Of a DNA stretch of 38,079 nt, positions 1 through 7,879 are shown piece after piece; the stretch's first letter is position 1; every line of letters starts with the position of its first letter. Source of the stretch: a virus; IMG/VR virus record IMGVR_UViG_3300006565_000001, positions 1-38,079 of that record; one strand, 5' to 3'. The notes beneath the pieces are model-generated. The model was not told the DNA's origin, ran no database searches, and worked only from the letters and a program-made list of their open reading frames with translations. A program made the position numbers and the translations under genes.

Positions 1-335
1 ATATACTGAAGCAGGTAGCAATAATAGATTATTAGCATCAATGTTTCCTGAGTCAAAAGTAGCTGGAAACATTATAGATAAAGTTTATCAACCTTTATAT
101 TCTTTTGTTAAAAGAAAAATAACAGGTAGTGAAAATCAAAGAATATCAAAAGCATTTATTGATGATGATGTAAAACCTAAGATACCAGGCACACATAAAA
201 CAGATTTAGAAAATGTAAACGATATGTTGTTTTGGGAAGCTGAACTAACAAAACAACTTGAGTCTGCTATAAATTTAAGAGATAAATTAATAAATTCACC
301 ACCACCAACAAATAAAGAACAACAACAAGTAAACG
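1..335. repeat. Terminal direct repeat, left copy
   Basis: These bases are identical to 37745-38079 at the other end of the window; the right copy is cut at the same base as position 335. The repeat lies inside a coding frame that continues across the join, so the window is one 37,744-bp genome unit written with a 335-bp overlap. This could be a circular contig left untrimmed or a real terminal redundancy. The sequence alone cannot tell which. Confidence 0.97.
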
Positions 336-568
336 CTTCAGAACTTCAAGCATATAACGCCAGAATTGCTGAATTACCAAATGTTATTATGGCAAATAGA
401 GCCATGTTGGCAAAAGCGTATGAAACTGGTAACCCAACAATTCAAGATAAAATAGATGTAGTTCAATCAGATGGAAATACTCAAGAGTTATTAAATAGCT
501 TAGACACCTCTAACTTAAATAAAAATAAAAATAAGTTTAATCTTAAAAAAAGAAAGAAAAGAAACTAG
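1..568 (+). CDS. Virion-associated hypothetical protein, C-terminal part (continues from 37002)
   Basis: The frame is open from base 2 and is the same frame as the gene starting at 37002. Joining the two across the repeated ends gives about 436 residues, and the ATG at 41 is internal rather than a start. I do not recognise the family. This half is hydrophilic, with a Lys/Asn-rich end finishing in KKRKKRN. It contains a likely helical stretch around FWEAELTKQLESA. It sits between two large genes of the probable internal-virion (ejection) block and ends 2 bases before the next start, so it is probably a co-translated virion component. The function is inferred from position only. Confidence 0.75.
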   Translation, partial: YTEAGSNNRLLASMFPESKVAGNIIDKVYQPLYSFVKRKITGSENQRISKAFIDDDVKPKIPGTHKTDLENVNDMLFWEAELTKQLESAINLRDKLINSPPPTNKEQQQVNASELQAYNARIAELPNVIMANRAMLAKAYETGNPTIQDKIDVVQSDGNTQELLNSLDTSNLNKNKNKFNLKKRKKRN

Positions 569-570
569 AA

Positions 571-3500
571 ATGGCAATAAGCGACATTGAAAGAAAGAAA
601 AAACTTGGTCAAATTTATAAATATCTTCAATTAGAACCAGAGGGAAGTTATAATGTTTTTAATCAAGATGAAAAAACGACTTTAAATGATTACAATAATT
701 TAGTTGGTATATTAGATGATGCAGATGAACTTGGTCTTGATGAAGGTATGCAAGAAGCGTTATATGGTATGGGAGAAACGCTTAATCAAAGAATAGATAA
801 TCAAGAATTAAATCTCAAAGGACTTAGAAGTTTTAATCAAAGACTTTTAGACCAAGCTGGTGGTGTTTTAGATTTTGTTGCAGATGTGCCTTATAAAATA
901 GGTAGAGATTTAAACTCATTAGGTGCAGATTTTAATGTGCCAGAGCAAGGCCCAAATGTAAGTGGTAAAATAAAAGATTTTGTTTTTGATAAAACAGGAA
1001 TTGGTTATGGTGATGTTGATGAAAGAACATTACCTACTAACTTTGCTTCAAGAGTTGGTGAGTATAGTGCAGATGTTGTTCCTTATGCTTTTGCTTTTAA
1101 TAGATTAATTATGAACCCAGCCAATCCTTTTGGCAAACCATTACCAACAACAGCACCTTTAATGAACCCTAAATTTGGACCAACTATCCCAGGTAGTGGG
1201 CCTGTTAGCGGTATGCAAACTTATAAAGCAACACCAAATAATCTTGATACTATTTTAGCAAGTATGAGAAGATACCCTGCAACAAGACCTATCGCCGCAC
1301 CTCTTATGGAAGCTGGTGGGGCTACAGGCTATGCAACTGGTATGGCTTTGAGAGATGATATAATTGAAGATGAAGATGCTGGTTTTGTAAAAAGAGCTTT
1401 TGCTGAAACTTTACCTCTAACTTTTTCTCTTGGTGGTGGTGTAATTCCAGAAACAGCTAGAGCAGTCGGTGGTGGTATTAGTAGAGCATTACAAAGAAGT
1501 TTAGGAACTGGTGATACTGGTCTTATAGGTAGAGTAGTTAGAGGTGTTACTAACGCTATGCAAGCCGAAGATGGATTCTGGAAAGCATTTGGTCAAGGTT
1601 TCAAAGGTAAGTCAATGGAAAGTGGTTTTGCTGAACCTGATATAGTAGGTGCAAAACAAAAATTTGTTGGTGGTGTTATGGGTTATTTAAAAAACACTTC
1701 GCAAAATATAGCTTTGCATTTAAGAAGTAACTCTAAGTTAAAAGGTATAAGCAATAAAACAGATGAAGAAATACAAGCGTTAGCTGAAGAATACGCTTAT
1801 AAACAATTAGAAAGAGCATTGTTAGTTGCTAAAGAAAATCCCAAAGAAGTATTGAAAAACATAAAAGCTAATAACGAAAGACTTGCAAAATTATCAGCTG
1901 GTGAAATAGATGATGAAATTGGTCAATTAGCCTTTATTGCAAGCCAAAGAGGTGATGAAGCTGGAAAACAAAGCCCTACTTTAATGGCTCTTACAAATTA
2001 CGAAGCTAAAAATAATGAAGCGTTTTTAAAAAGATTTGCAGAAATGCAGGCTCAAAGAGAAGCAAATATGAACGCTAGAATAGAAAATATTTTAGGTGGT
2101 CAAGATGTTGAGTTTGCTGGCATGACATACTCTGAAGCAGTAAGAACAGCATTAAATGAGGAAAGCAATAACATAACAAAAACAATAGATGACTTTGTAT
2201 CTTCAAGTTATAACACTTTAAAAAATGAATTTAATTTAACAGATGCAGAAGCGTCAACGAGAACTACACAGATTGTTAGGGAAATATTTAAAGATGTAAA
2301 AGCGAATGAAAAAAAATTATGGAAAGAAACAGAAAGTAATTTTGAACAAACAACAAAAATACCTTTTAAAAATTTAGAAAAAGCTAAGAATGATGCGATA
2401 GTATCTAATCCTGCTGATACATTATACAACGACACATTAAAAAGGCCTATCAATACAGTTATTAACAAACTTAATGACGGCGAATCTATTACTTATAAAG
2501 AAGCATATAATTTAAAAAAATCTATAGATTTAGAAATAAACAAAGAAACTTCTAAAGGCCCAGAAATTAATCAAGCTAAACTAGAAGAACTTTATAATTT
2601 AAGAACTGCATTAAATAGCGATATTGGTGAAGGTTATGCTTTTGCTAAAGAGGCCTCAGCTATTACAAAAGGTAAACATGATGCGTTTACAAGAAACAAT
2701 ACTGTTTTTAATATAGTAAACAAAACAAGTAGAAATACATTTCAACAAGAAGAATCACAATTAGCTGAAATTCTATTAGAACAAGGTGTAGCTAAATATG
2801 AAAAAACACCTTTTGGCTTAAATCAAATACAAGAAGCAATTAAAGATGCTGTTCCTTTAACAGGTAAAGAAGTTGCTGAACAAACTAAAATCATAAAAGA
2901 AAGTGAAAATAGCATACAAGGAATGTTAGCTTTAATGGTTGATGATGTTTTTGAACCAGGCACAGGAACTTTTAACCCAAACAGCATAACACAATGGATA
3001 AATCAAAATCAAAAGATAATTAATCAATATCCAAAATTTAAAGAATTAATAAACAAATATAAAAACAATGTTGGTGAATTAACAAAATTATTAAATGACA
3101 ATGCTTTTGAATTAAACACAGTAAGTAGAGACCCTTTTACTGGTGAAATTAAAATAACTTCAAGACCACAAACACAAGAAGTAAACTATTTTGCACAAAT
3201 AATTAATAGTGAGAATCCTAGTGTTGTTTTAGAAAGAGTGCTGTTAGACCAAAAGAATGGTGCAAGTCAACTTATGAATATTATTAACAACACAAAAAAG
3301 TTTCCTAATAAAGAACAAGCATTAAAAGGTTTAAAAAGTTCTATTGTTGAAGCTATTTCAAGAATGGGTTTTGCAACTTCTGATGAAACACCAGGCGTTT
3401 TAGTTTCTTCTAAATTCTCAACCTTAATGAACAAACCTCATGGTGCAAATAAAACGCTAAGAGAAACTTTGCAAAAATCAGGTTTATTTACAAAACAAGA

Positions 3501-4008
3501 ATTAGATAATCTTGATACTGCTTTAAAAATTTATGACCAAGACTTAGGCGCTTTAAACAACCCTGATTTGTTTAGAGCGTTAAAAGAAATAGACCCGACA
3601 AATGGTATGATTGATACTTTTGTAAGAGTTGCGGCCGCTAATTTCTCAACAAACTTTTCAACTGGAGCTGGTGCTGGTCTTGTTATTGCTGGTAGATTTA
3701 CTAAGTTAGCTACTGCTATGTTGCAAAATTTAAAGAACGAACAAATAAAAAGAATTATTGAAGATGCTTTGTTAGATAGTAAAAAAATGGAAAGACTTTT
3801 AACAATAGGTCAAAACTTAAACAAAGATGTAGGTGATTTATCTACACCTAAAAATAAAGCTGAAGCATACACTAAATTTAGAAGTTATTTATTAACTTAT
3901 GGTGTAGAACTTACATATCCTGAGTTTGAAACAGCATGGGAAGATATGACTTTTGAAGAAAAAATAAATCAAGGTAGATTAGACGCTTTAAAATATGGCG
4001 TTCAATAA
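571..4008 (+). CDS. Very large probable internal virion / DNA-ejection protein (1145 aa)
   Basis: This is the longest gene in the genome. No catalytic domain is obvious to me. The middle part, roughly residues 390-860, is long, charged and predicted helical or coiled-coil. Near residues 1030-1060 there is a Gly/Ala-rich hydrophobic stretch (FSTGAGAGLVIAGRF), and a second Gly/Ala-rich segment lies around 290-330. Size, helix content and position at the end of the late block resemble the large ejection proteins of short-tailed phages such as T7 gp15/gp16, which enter the cell envelope with the DNA. That role is inference. No lysozyme-like ExxxxD/transglycosylase motif could be assigned. The start has only a weak A/G-rich ribosome site and follows the previous stop by 2 bases. 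Confidence 0.72.
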   Translation: MAISDIERKKKLGQIYKYLQLEPEGSYNVFNQDEKTTLNDYNNLVGILDDADELGLDEGMQEALYGMGETLNQRIDNQELNLKGLRSFNQRLLDQAGGVLDFVADVPYKIGRDLNSLGADFNVPEQGPNVSGKIKDFVFDKTGIGYGDVDERTLPTNFASRVGEYSADVVPYAFAFNRLIMNPANPFGKPLPTTAPLMNPKFGPTIPGSGPVSGMQTYKATPNNLDTILASMRRYPATRPIAAPLMEAGGATGYATGMALRDDIIEDEDAGFVKRAFAETLPLTFSLGGGVIPETARAVGGGISRALQRSLGTGDTGLIGRVVRGVTNAMQAEDGFWKAFGQGFKGKSMESGFAEPDIVGAKQKFVGGVMGYLKNTSQNIALHLRSNSKLKGISNKTDEEIQALAEEYAYKQLERALLVAKENPKEVLKNIKANNERLAKLSAGEIDDEIGQLAFIASQRGDEAGKQSPTLMALTNYEAKNNEAFLKRFAEMQAQREANMNARIENILGGQDVEFAGMTYSEAVRTALNEESNNITKTIDDFVSSSYNTLKNEFNLTDAEASTRTTQIVREIFKDVKANEKKLWKETESNFEQTTKIPFKNLEKAKNDAIVSNPADTLYNDTLKRPINTVINKLNDGESITYKEAYNLKKSIDLEINKETSKGPEINQAKLEELYNLRTALNSDIGEGYAFAKEASAITKGKHDAFTRNNTVFNIVNKTSRNTFQQEESQLAEILLEQGVAKYEKTPFGLNQIQEAIKDAVPLTGKEVAEQTKIIKESENSIQGMLALMVDDVFEPGTGTFNPNSITQWINQNQKIINQYPKFKELINKYKNNVGELTKLLNDNAFELNTVSRDPFTGEIKITSRPQTQEVNYFAQIINSENPSVVLERVLLDQKNGASQLMNIINNTKKFPNKEQALKGLKSSIVEAISRMGFATSDETPGVLVSSKFSTLMNKPHGANKTLRETLQKSGLFTKQELDNLDTALKIYDQDLGALNNPDLFRALKEIDPTNGMIDTFVRVAAANFSTNFSTGAGAGLVIAGRFTKLATAMLQNLKNEQIKRIIEDALLDSKKMERLLTIGQNLNKDVGDLSTPKNKAEAYTKFRSYLLTYGVELTYPEFETAWEDMTFEEKINQGRLDALKYGVQ

Positions 4009-4025
4009 ATATAAAGGAGATTAAA

Positions 4026-4160
4026 ATGAAAAAATTATTAACACTATTACCGGTTGTATTGGTTATAGGTTGTGCGTCTGGCCATGTCAGCGTATCAACT
4101 CAAACACCTGCTGATACTGATTTAGAAATAGTAATTAAATCTAAACCAAACGGAGAATAA
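4026..4160 (+). CDS. Tiny predicted lipoprotein (44 aa)
   Basis: The frame reads MKKLLTLLPVVLVIGC followed by a short polar tail ending KSKPNGE. This is a textbook lipoprotein signal: N-terminal KK, a hydrophobic core, and the lipobox V-I-G-C with Cys at residue 16. A good ribosome site (AAAGGAG) precedes the start, and the next gene begins 2 bases after the stop. The mature peptide would be about 29 residues, anchored by lipid at the inner or outer membrane. Size and type fit an Rz1-like outer-membrane spanin or a superinfection-exclusion lipoprotein (T5 Llp-like). The mature part is not proline-rich, which argues mildly against a classic Rz1. Confidence 0.8.
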   Translation: MKKLLTLLPVVLVIGCASGHVSVSTQTPADTDLEIVIKSKPNGE

Positions 4161-4162
4161 TT

Positions 4163-4723
4163 ATGGCAAAAGCCGCAGGAACTGCCTCTGCCGCAGGAAG
4201 CATGAATAGTATAATGAAAGCGGCCGTTCAAAAAAGAATGGCTGAAAAATTTGGTGGCGATGGCAGTTTAAAAAAAGCTGGTGAAAATGTTATAAACGCA
4301 CCTGAGATTATTAGGAAAGGTATATCTGATAGTATTAATAGTGTAACAGACCCTAATACCTATACAGATAAAATTAATGTTTCTTTAGAACCAGTCAGGT
4401 TAACTAAAAATTTATTCAATACAAACGATAGAACTTTTGGGGAAAGAGGTTACGACCTGTATAGAAATAGAATAGAAAATAAATTCGGTTCTAAACCAAG
4501 TGCTTTTGCCAGCATGGCAGATAATCAAGAATTAAATAAAAACAATGAGATGATAATGCAATCCTTGTTAGAACAATACGGACCTAATAAAGATTTTTTA
4601 AATACACCAATAAAAACTATTGATGCTTTAAAATTAAATCAATCACAAACTAGACTTGCAAATGATGAAATTAATAAATCTGATAGAAAATACAAATTAA
4701 AAAAGCGTGGTATATTTGGTTAA
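4163..4723 (+). CDS. Hypothetical protein at the end of the late operon (186 aa)
   Basis: I do not recognise the family. The N-terminus is small-residue rich (MAKAAGTASAAGSMNS), the body is helical and polar, and the end is basic (KYKLKKRGIFG). It is the last rightward gene of the late block, before convergent leftward genes that end at 4766. An N-terminus of this kind and a position beside large structural genes suggest a minor virion protein. Its two Ala-Ala pairs near the start are written GCC-GCA, and a third is GCG-GCC, the genome-wide pattern described in the findings. Confidence 0.7.
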   Translation: MAKAAGTASAAGSMNSIMKAAVQKRMAEKFGGDGSLKKAGENVINAPEIIRKGISDSINSVTDPNTYTDKINVSLEPVRLTKNLFNTNDRTFGERGYDLYRNRIENKFGSKPSAFASMADNQELNKNNEMIMQSLLEQYGPNKDFLNTPIKTIDALKLNQSQTRLANDEINKSDRKYKLKKRGIFG

Positions 4724-4765
4724 TTTTCACCAAACAAAAACAAAACTACACAAGTAATAATAAAC

Positions 4766-4987
4766 TCAAGAACGCTTTTCATATCCCTTTTCCAATAAAA
4801 AATTATAATGCTCTAATTGATTATTAATGTAATGCAAACCATGCCTTAATTCATCATACTCTTTTTTAACTGCATCATTAAATGGTGTTGTTACTGATAA
4901 ATCTTCTAAGCGTTCTAAACCTTGTCTATGTAAAATCCCAAGAGCGAAAGTTATATTTGTGTAAACAATTTTATCTTCGATATTCAT
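4766..4987 (-). CDS. Small hypothetical protein (73 aa; longer start possible)
   Basis: No family is recognised. I chose the ATG at 4987 because AAGGAAAGG lies about 9 bases upstream. The in-frame ATG at 5053, which would give 95 residues, has no visible ribosome site and lies in an A/T-rich leader. The product is mostly helical and charged (EYDELRHGLHYINNQLEHYNF) and could be a small coiled-coil or DNA/protein-binding factor. It is the last gene of a leftward group of three and faces the late genes tail to tail. Confidence 0.6.
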   Translation of the reverse strand: MNIEDKIVYTNITFALGILHRQGLERLEDLSVTTPFNDAVKKEYDELRHGLHYINNQLEHYNFLLEKGYEKRS

Positions 4988-5060
4988 AATATTAATCCTT
5001 TCCTTAATTGAGATAATATTATCTTGATTCGATTTTAATTCTAGTGTTTGCATTTTGATT

Positions 5061-5092
5061 GTTGTTGATAACTATAAATTAGTTGTTGATAA
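5061..5092. repeat. Two copies of GTTGTTGATAA, 21 bp apart
   Basis: GTTGTTGATAA occurs at 5061-5071 and 5082-5092, two helical turns apart. The reverse complement of its last nine bases, TTATCAACA, differs by one base from the E. coli DnaA box TTATCCACA. The same TGTTGATAA word is paired again at 20877-20897. It could be a weak DnaA site or a phage operator; either is inference. Confidence 0.4.
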
Positions 5093-5269
5093 ATTGTTAG
5101 TAAGTTCAATATCAATGTGCTTAACATTTCTCATTGTCTTTTTAATCTTGTTAAGTTCATTAACTTCGTCTTGTGTTTCACAAACGATAACTAAAGGCAT
5201 TTTACCTTTGTGTTTCGTTGTTAGTTCTCTAGCGTCTAATAATCTTTTCTTTAATTCTGATTTATTCAT
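5072..5269 (-). CDS. Small basic hypothetical protein (65 aa)
   Basis: The frame starts MNKSELKKRLLDARELTTKHKGKMPLVIV, followed by alternating charged residues and a short beta-like segment (KHIDIELTNN). No family is recognised. It lies downstream of a strong minus-strand terminator (5275-5301), so it needs read-through or its own promoter. The ribosome site is poor (ATAAG just before the ATG). A competing open frame on the opposite strand covers the same bases. I prefer this strand because its neighbours run this way and its composition looks protein-like. Confidence 0.5.
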   Translation of the reverse strand: MNKSELKKRLLDARELTTKHKGKMPLVIVCETQDEVNELNKIKKTMRNVKHIDIELTNNLSTTNL

Positions 5270-5274
5270 CTTAT

Positions 5275-5301
5275 AAAAAATGAGGGGCTATTAACCCCTC
5301 A
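5275..5301 (-). terminator. Rho-independent terminator for the GHKL/HEXXH gene
   Basis: A perfect 7-bp stem, TGAGGGG (5281-5287) with CCCCTCA (5295-5301), encloses a 7-base loop. On the minus strand it is followed by six or more T residues (5275-5280). It sits 14 bases past the stop of the leftward gene ending at 5316. Confidence 0.85.
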
Positions 5302-5315
5302 CTATTTCCTTTCTA

Positions 5316-6803
5316 TTACACTTTAAGCATTATTAACTTTGCACCTATTTTGCATAAGCCGTCATAGTAATTGCTACTAAGGTGGTCAGAAGAATAGTAA
5401 TGACCAAACTCATGTATTAATAGTTCAAGTATTTTTTGTTTGTTATTCTCTAAGTCAAACCAATTACGACCAAGAACATTAAAGAACAACTGCAAGTTAG
5501 AGTTACCATAAGAAGCGTAAGCACCTCTGCCGTCGTGAACTATTACAGACAAAGTTCCAAAACCTAATTGCTCATGTAAGAACTTTGCATAGTCAACTAC
5601 TTCTTGCATCTTATCATCAATAGGAACTTCTTTTGCATCAGAACTAAACTCAGGTTTTGCATAATAACCAATTTGACCAGAAGGTAAGGCAAAGTCAGAA
5701 TATTGCTCTCTTACTTCTTTCACTTTTGACCATGCTTCTTTAGAAAGTTGGCTGCCTGATATAACTTGCTTACCGTCTGCAAACGCTTTCTTATTTGCTT
5801 CAATATCAGACATATCATATACAACTGCATCATCGCCAAACTTAGCATCAATAACAGACTTAACTGCTTCAGCAGTAGCTTCTTTTTGCTCTAAGGCCTC
5901 TTGTGCAAAAGTTGTTTGCAATTCTTCTTCAGATAAATCAGTATGAGTTTGATTTAAAACAAATGCTTTTAACTTTTTAAGATAAGCTGGTTTAACATTG
6001 TCTCTATCTTTAGAAAGAGGAACTTTTTGATTAACATTTATTGTGAAAGGTATATCAGTTTCAACAACTGGTATTCCTAATTCACAAATATAGTTTTTAT
6101 CTAAAGACTTAAACAATTCAATTTCAGTCAGTCTTGAAGTGGGTGTAAAATTACCTTCTTCATCAACAGTTACAGTTGGTAAAGTTTCTGTAAAGACTGA
6201 GTGATTGTTTGCTCTTTTTAATAAAACATTGTTAATCAAAAACTCAACATTTTTTGGTGGTATTATAGTTTTAGATAAGTTTAATATTTCTTCATATTCA
6301 CTTTTCTTTAACTTAATTACACCTTCAAAAATTGAACCTTTTTCAGTTTTAGTTGAGGTCTTAGTTCTAGTGCCATCAGATTTAAAAAGTATAGTTCCTT
6401 TAGTGCTAACTATCTTTGCTTCTTTAAACATAGCTAAAGAAGATTTAGTGCCGTAGGAAAATCTACCTCTCTTTGAAGTATCATTAGCTTTGTAGCTTTC
6501 ATTAAATAATGTATAAGCATCAGCTAATTTTTTAAATCCCTCAGAACTATCATCAACAACTTTAATTGTTGAACCATTACTATCCCAAGAAACAGTAACT
6601 TCGCATTTAGAAATATCTTCATCAAAAGCATTAGAAACTAATTCTTTAATAATAAAGATTTTGTTTTTATCAGATTGATTCTTTTTAAGACCAATATGAT
6701 TTACACTAAACCATTTATTATTTGAACGAAAAGGTTTTGTCTGCATATCGCTAGAGTTCACCTTACCAACTTGAGTTGGATTTTTTTCCTTGTTAATAAA
6801 CAT
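5316..6803 (-). CDS. GHKL-type ATPase fused to a C-terminal HEXXH metalloprotease-like segment (495 aa)
   Basis: The N-terminal third carries GHKL (Hsp90/MutL/histidine-kinase) ATP-binding motifs. These are an N-box IIKELVSNAFDE (E54, N58, D61), a G1-like VVDDSSEGF (D84/D85, G89) and a G2-like GRFSYGTKSS (about 113-122). Residues about 300-460 are a charged linker. The C-terminus has LLIHEFGHYYSSDH: HEXXH at 464-468 plus a third His at 474. That is the HEXXHxxxxxH spacing of metzincin-like zinc sites, but without the usual Gly. Phage rIIA-like proteins have GHKL domains, but the joined metalloprotease-like end is unusual. The role is unknown; host takeover or defence sensing is plausible. It is transcribed alone from its own promoter and ends at a clear terminator. 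A start at residue 20 (MQTKPF) is possible. Confidence 0.75.
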   Translation of the reverse strand: MFINKEKNPTQVGKVNSSDMQTKPFRSNNKWFSVNHIGLKKNQSDKNKIFIIKELVSNAFDEDISKCEVTVSWDSNGSTIKVVDDSSEGFKKLADAYTLFNESYKANDTSKRGRFSYGTKSSLAMFKEAKIVSTKGTILFKSDGTRTKTSTKTEKGSIFEGVIKLKKSEYEEILNLSKTIIPPKNVEFLINNVLLKRANNHSVFTETLPTVTVDEEGNFTPTSRLTEIELFKSLDKNYICELGIPVVETDIPFTINVNQKVPLSKDRDNVKPAYLKKLKAFVLNQTHTDLSEEELQTTFAQEALEQKEATAEAVKSVIDAKFGDDAVVYDMSDIEANKKAFADGKQVISGSQLSKEAWSKVKEVREQYSDFALPSGQIGYYAKPEFSSDAKEVPIDDKMQEVVDYAKFLHEQLGFGTLSVIVHDGRGAYASYGNSNLQLFFNVLGRNWFDLENNKQKILELLIHEFGHYYSSDHLSSNYYDGLCKIGAKLIMLKV

Positions 6804-6812
6804 GATGTAACC

Positions 6813-6841
6813 ATACTAGATGATGCGAACCTTACTGTCAA
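6813..6841 (-). promoter_or_regulatory. Sigma70-like promoter, nearly leaderless, for the gene at 6803
   Basis: On the minus strand TTGACA (6841-6836) is a perfect -35 box. After 17 bp comes TAGTAT (6818-6813) as a -10 box. Transcription would begin only a few bases before the ATG at 6803. No ribosome site is visible there, so the message may be leaderless, or translation may begin at the internal Met20, which has an AAGGTG upstream. Confidence 0.6.
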
Positions 6842-6994
6842 GTTGAAAATTAAAACGCTTACATTCTGCGATTTTTGAAAAGCAACTTTTTTGAATCTGA
6901 AAAAAAAATTTACATTCTGAATCAAAATCAAAATAAATTTGATTCAAAAACGAATCATAATATTTTGACTTAGAACTTTTTGGAAGGAAGTATC
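6842..6994. promoter_or_regulatory. Divergent control region with a 9-bp inverted repeat and paired TTACATTCTG words
   Basis: This A/T-rich gap separates the leftward GHKL gene from the rightward replication genes. TGAATCAAA (6918-6926) and TTTGATTCA (6938-6946) form a perfect inverted repeat with an 11-bp spacer. A third GAATCA lies just after it. TTACATTCTG occurs twice (near 6860 and 6910). These look like operator half-sites. I cannot assign a confident rightward promoter; CATAAT at about 6955-6960 is a candidate -10 box without a clear -35. Confidence 0.45.
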
Positions 6995-7879
6995 ATGCAA
7001 GAAATAAAATATCCATCGGTTGTTCCTCATTTATCACATGACGGCTACCATATTATAAAAGAAGCAATAGGTTCTTCTGGTATTAAGACAATATATAATA
7101 AGAGTGTTGCTCATTATAAATTCCACGAACCAAAACATTCAGTTCATTTTGATATAGGAACAGCAGTTCATATCGCAATACTTGAACCTGAGAAGTTTGA
7201 TGAATCTGTTTTAAAATGTGGTAAATCAAGAACGACCTCTTTATATAGAGAACTAAAGAAAACAAAAAAAGAAAATCAAATCATTATTACTGATAAAGAA
7301 TATGACATTTGTTTACGAAGTAGAGATAGTGTTCATAGTAAGAGTGAGTGCAATAAAGTAATTGCTTCTGATTTTGGTCAGTCTGAGATGTCAGCTTTTG
7401 CAAAAGACCCTGTTACAGGTGTTAAAATGAAAACAAGACCTGATAGAGTTATTATTGGTGAAAAGTCTGACATATTAGTTGATTTAAAAACGACACAATC
7501 AGCAGATGAAGATAGCGTTATTCGTTCAATATCAAGATATGGTTATCATATACAAGAAGCATTTTATCGCCATGTTTGGTCACTAGCGACAAAGAAAAGT
7601 ATTACAAGATTTTTATTTTTGTTTGTTGAAAAAGAACCACCTTTTGCGTGTTGTTTATATGAAATACCAAAACCTTTTGTAGATGAAGGTGTTGCTTGTA
7701 TGAAAAAAGCATTACGAGAATATAAAGACGCTGAAATAAATGGTGTTTATAAAGATTATCCAAATGAAATTATTACTTTAGATGTTCCTCATTGGGCATA
7801 TAAAGAAACATTACCACCTTTAGAAGCAGAACAAACAATTTTAATTAACAAACCAATCAATTTAGAAGGAGATTTATAA
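6995..7879 (+). CDS. RecE/exonuclease VIII-like PD-(D/E)xK nuclease (294 aa)
   Basis: The protein matches the phage RecE-like exonuclease pattern: GTAVHIAILEPEKF near residue 60, then TRPDRV, ILVDLKTT (the D and xK of the PD-(D/E)xK site) and a later YGYHIQEAFYRHV (the Q/Y motif of RecB-type nucleases). Such enzymes degrade one strand of duplex ends to leave ssDNA for recombination or replication. The start is the ATG at 6995 with a strong GGAAGGAAG site; the longer TTG-started frame at 6980 would lie over that site and is rejected. The stop overlaps the start of the SSB gene by one base, so the two are co-translated. Confidence 0.85.
   Translation: MQEIKYPSVVPHLSHDGYHIIKEAIGSSGIKTIYNKSVAHYKFHEPKHSVHFDIGTAVHIAILEPEKFDESVLKCGKSRTTSLYRELKKTKKENQIIITDKEYDICLRSRDSVHSKSECNKVIASDFGQSEMSAFAKDPVTGVKMKTRPDRVIIGEKSDILVDLKTTQSADEDSVIRSISRYGYHIQEAFYRHVWSLATKKSITRFLFLFVEKEPPFACCLYEIPKPFVDEGVACMKKALREYKDAEINGVYKDYPNEIITLDVPHWAYKETLPPLEAEQTILINKPINLEGDL

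Noticed and set aside
5055-5276. Plus-strand 73-aa frame opposite the 65-aa gene
   Set aside because: It is hydrophobic and Ser/Leu-rich as shadows are, and lies against the direction of the local operon; kept as a minor doubt only.
6980-6994. TTG start for the RecE-like gene
   Set aside because: It would place the GGAAGGAAG ribosome site inside the gene; the ATG at 6995 is ideally placed.
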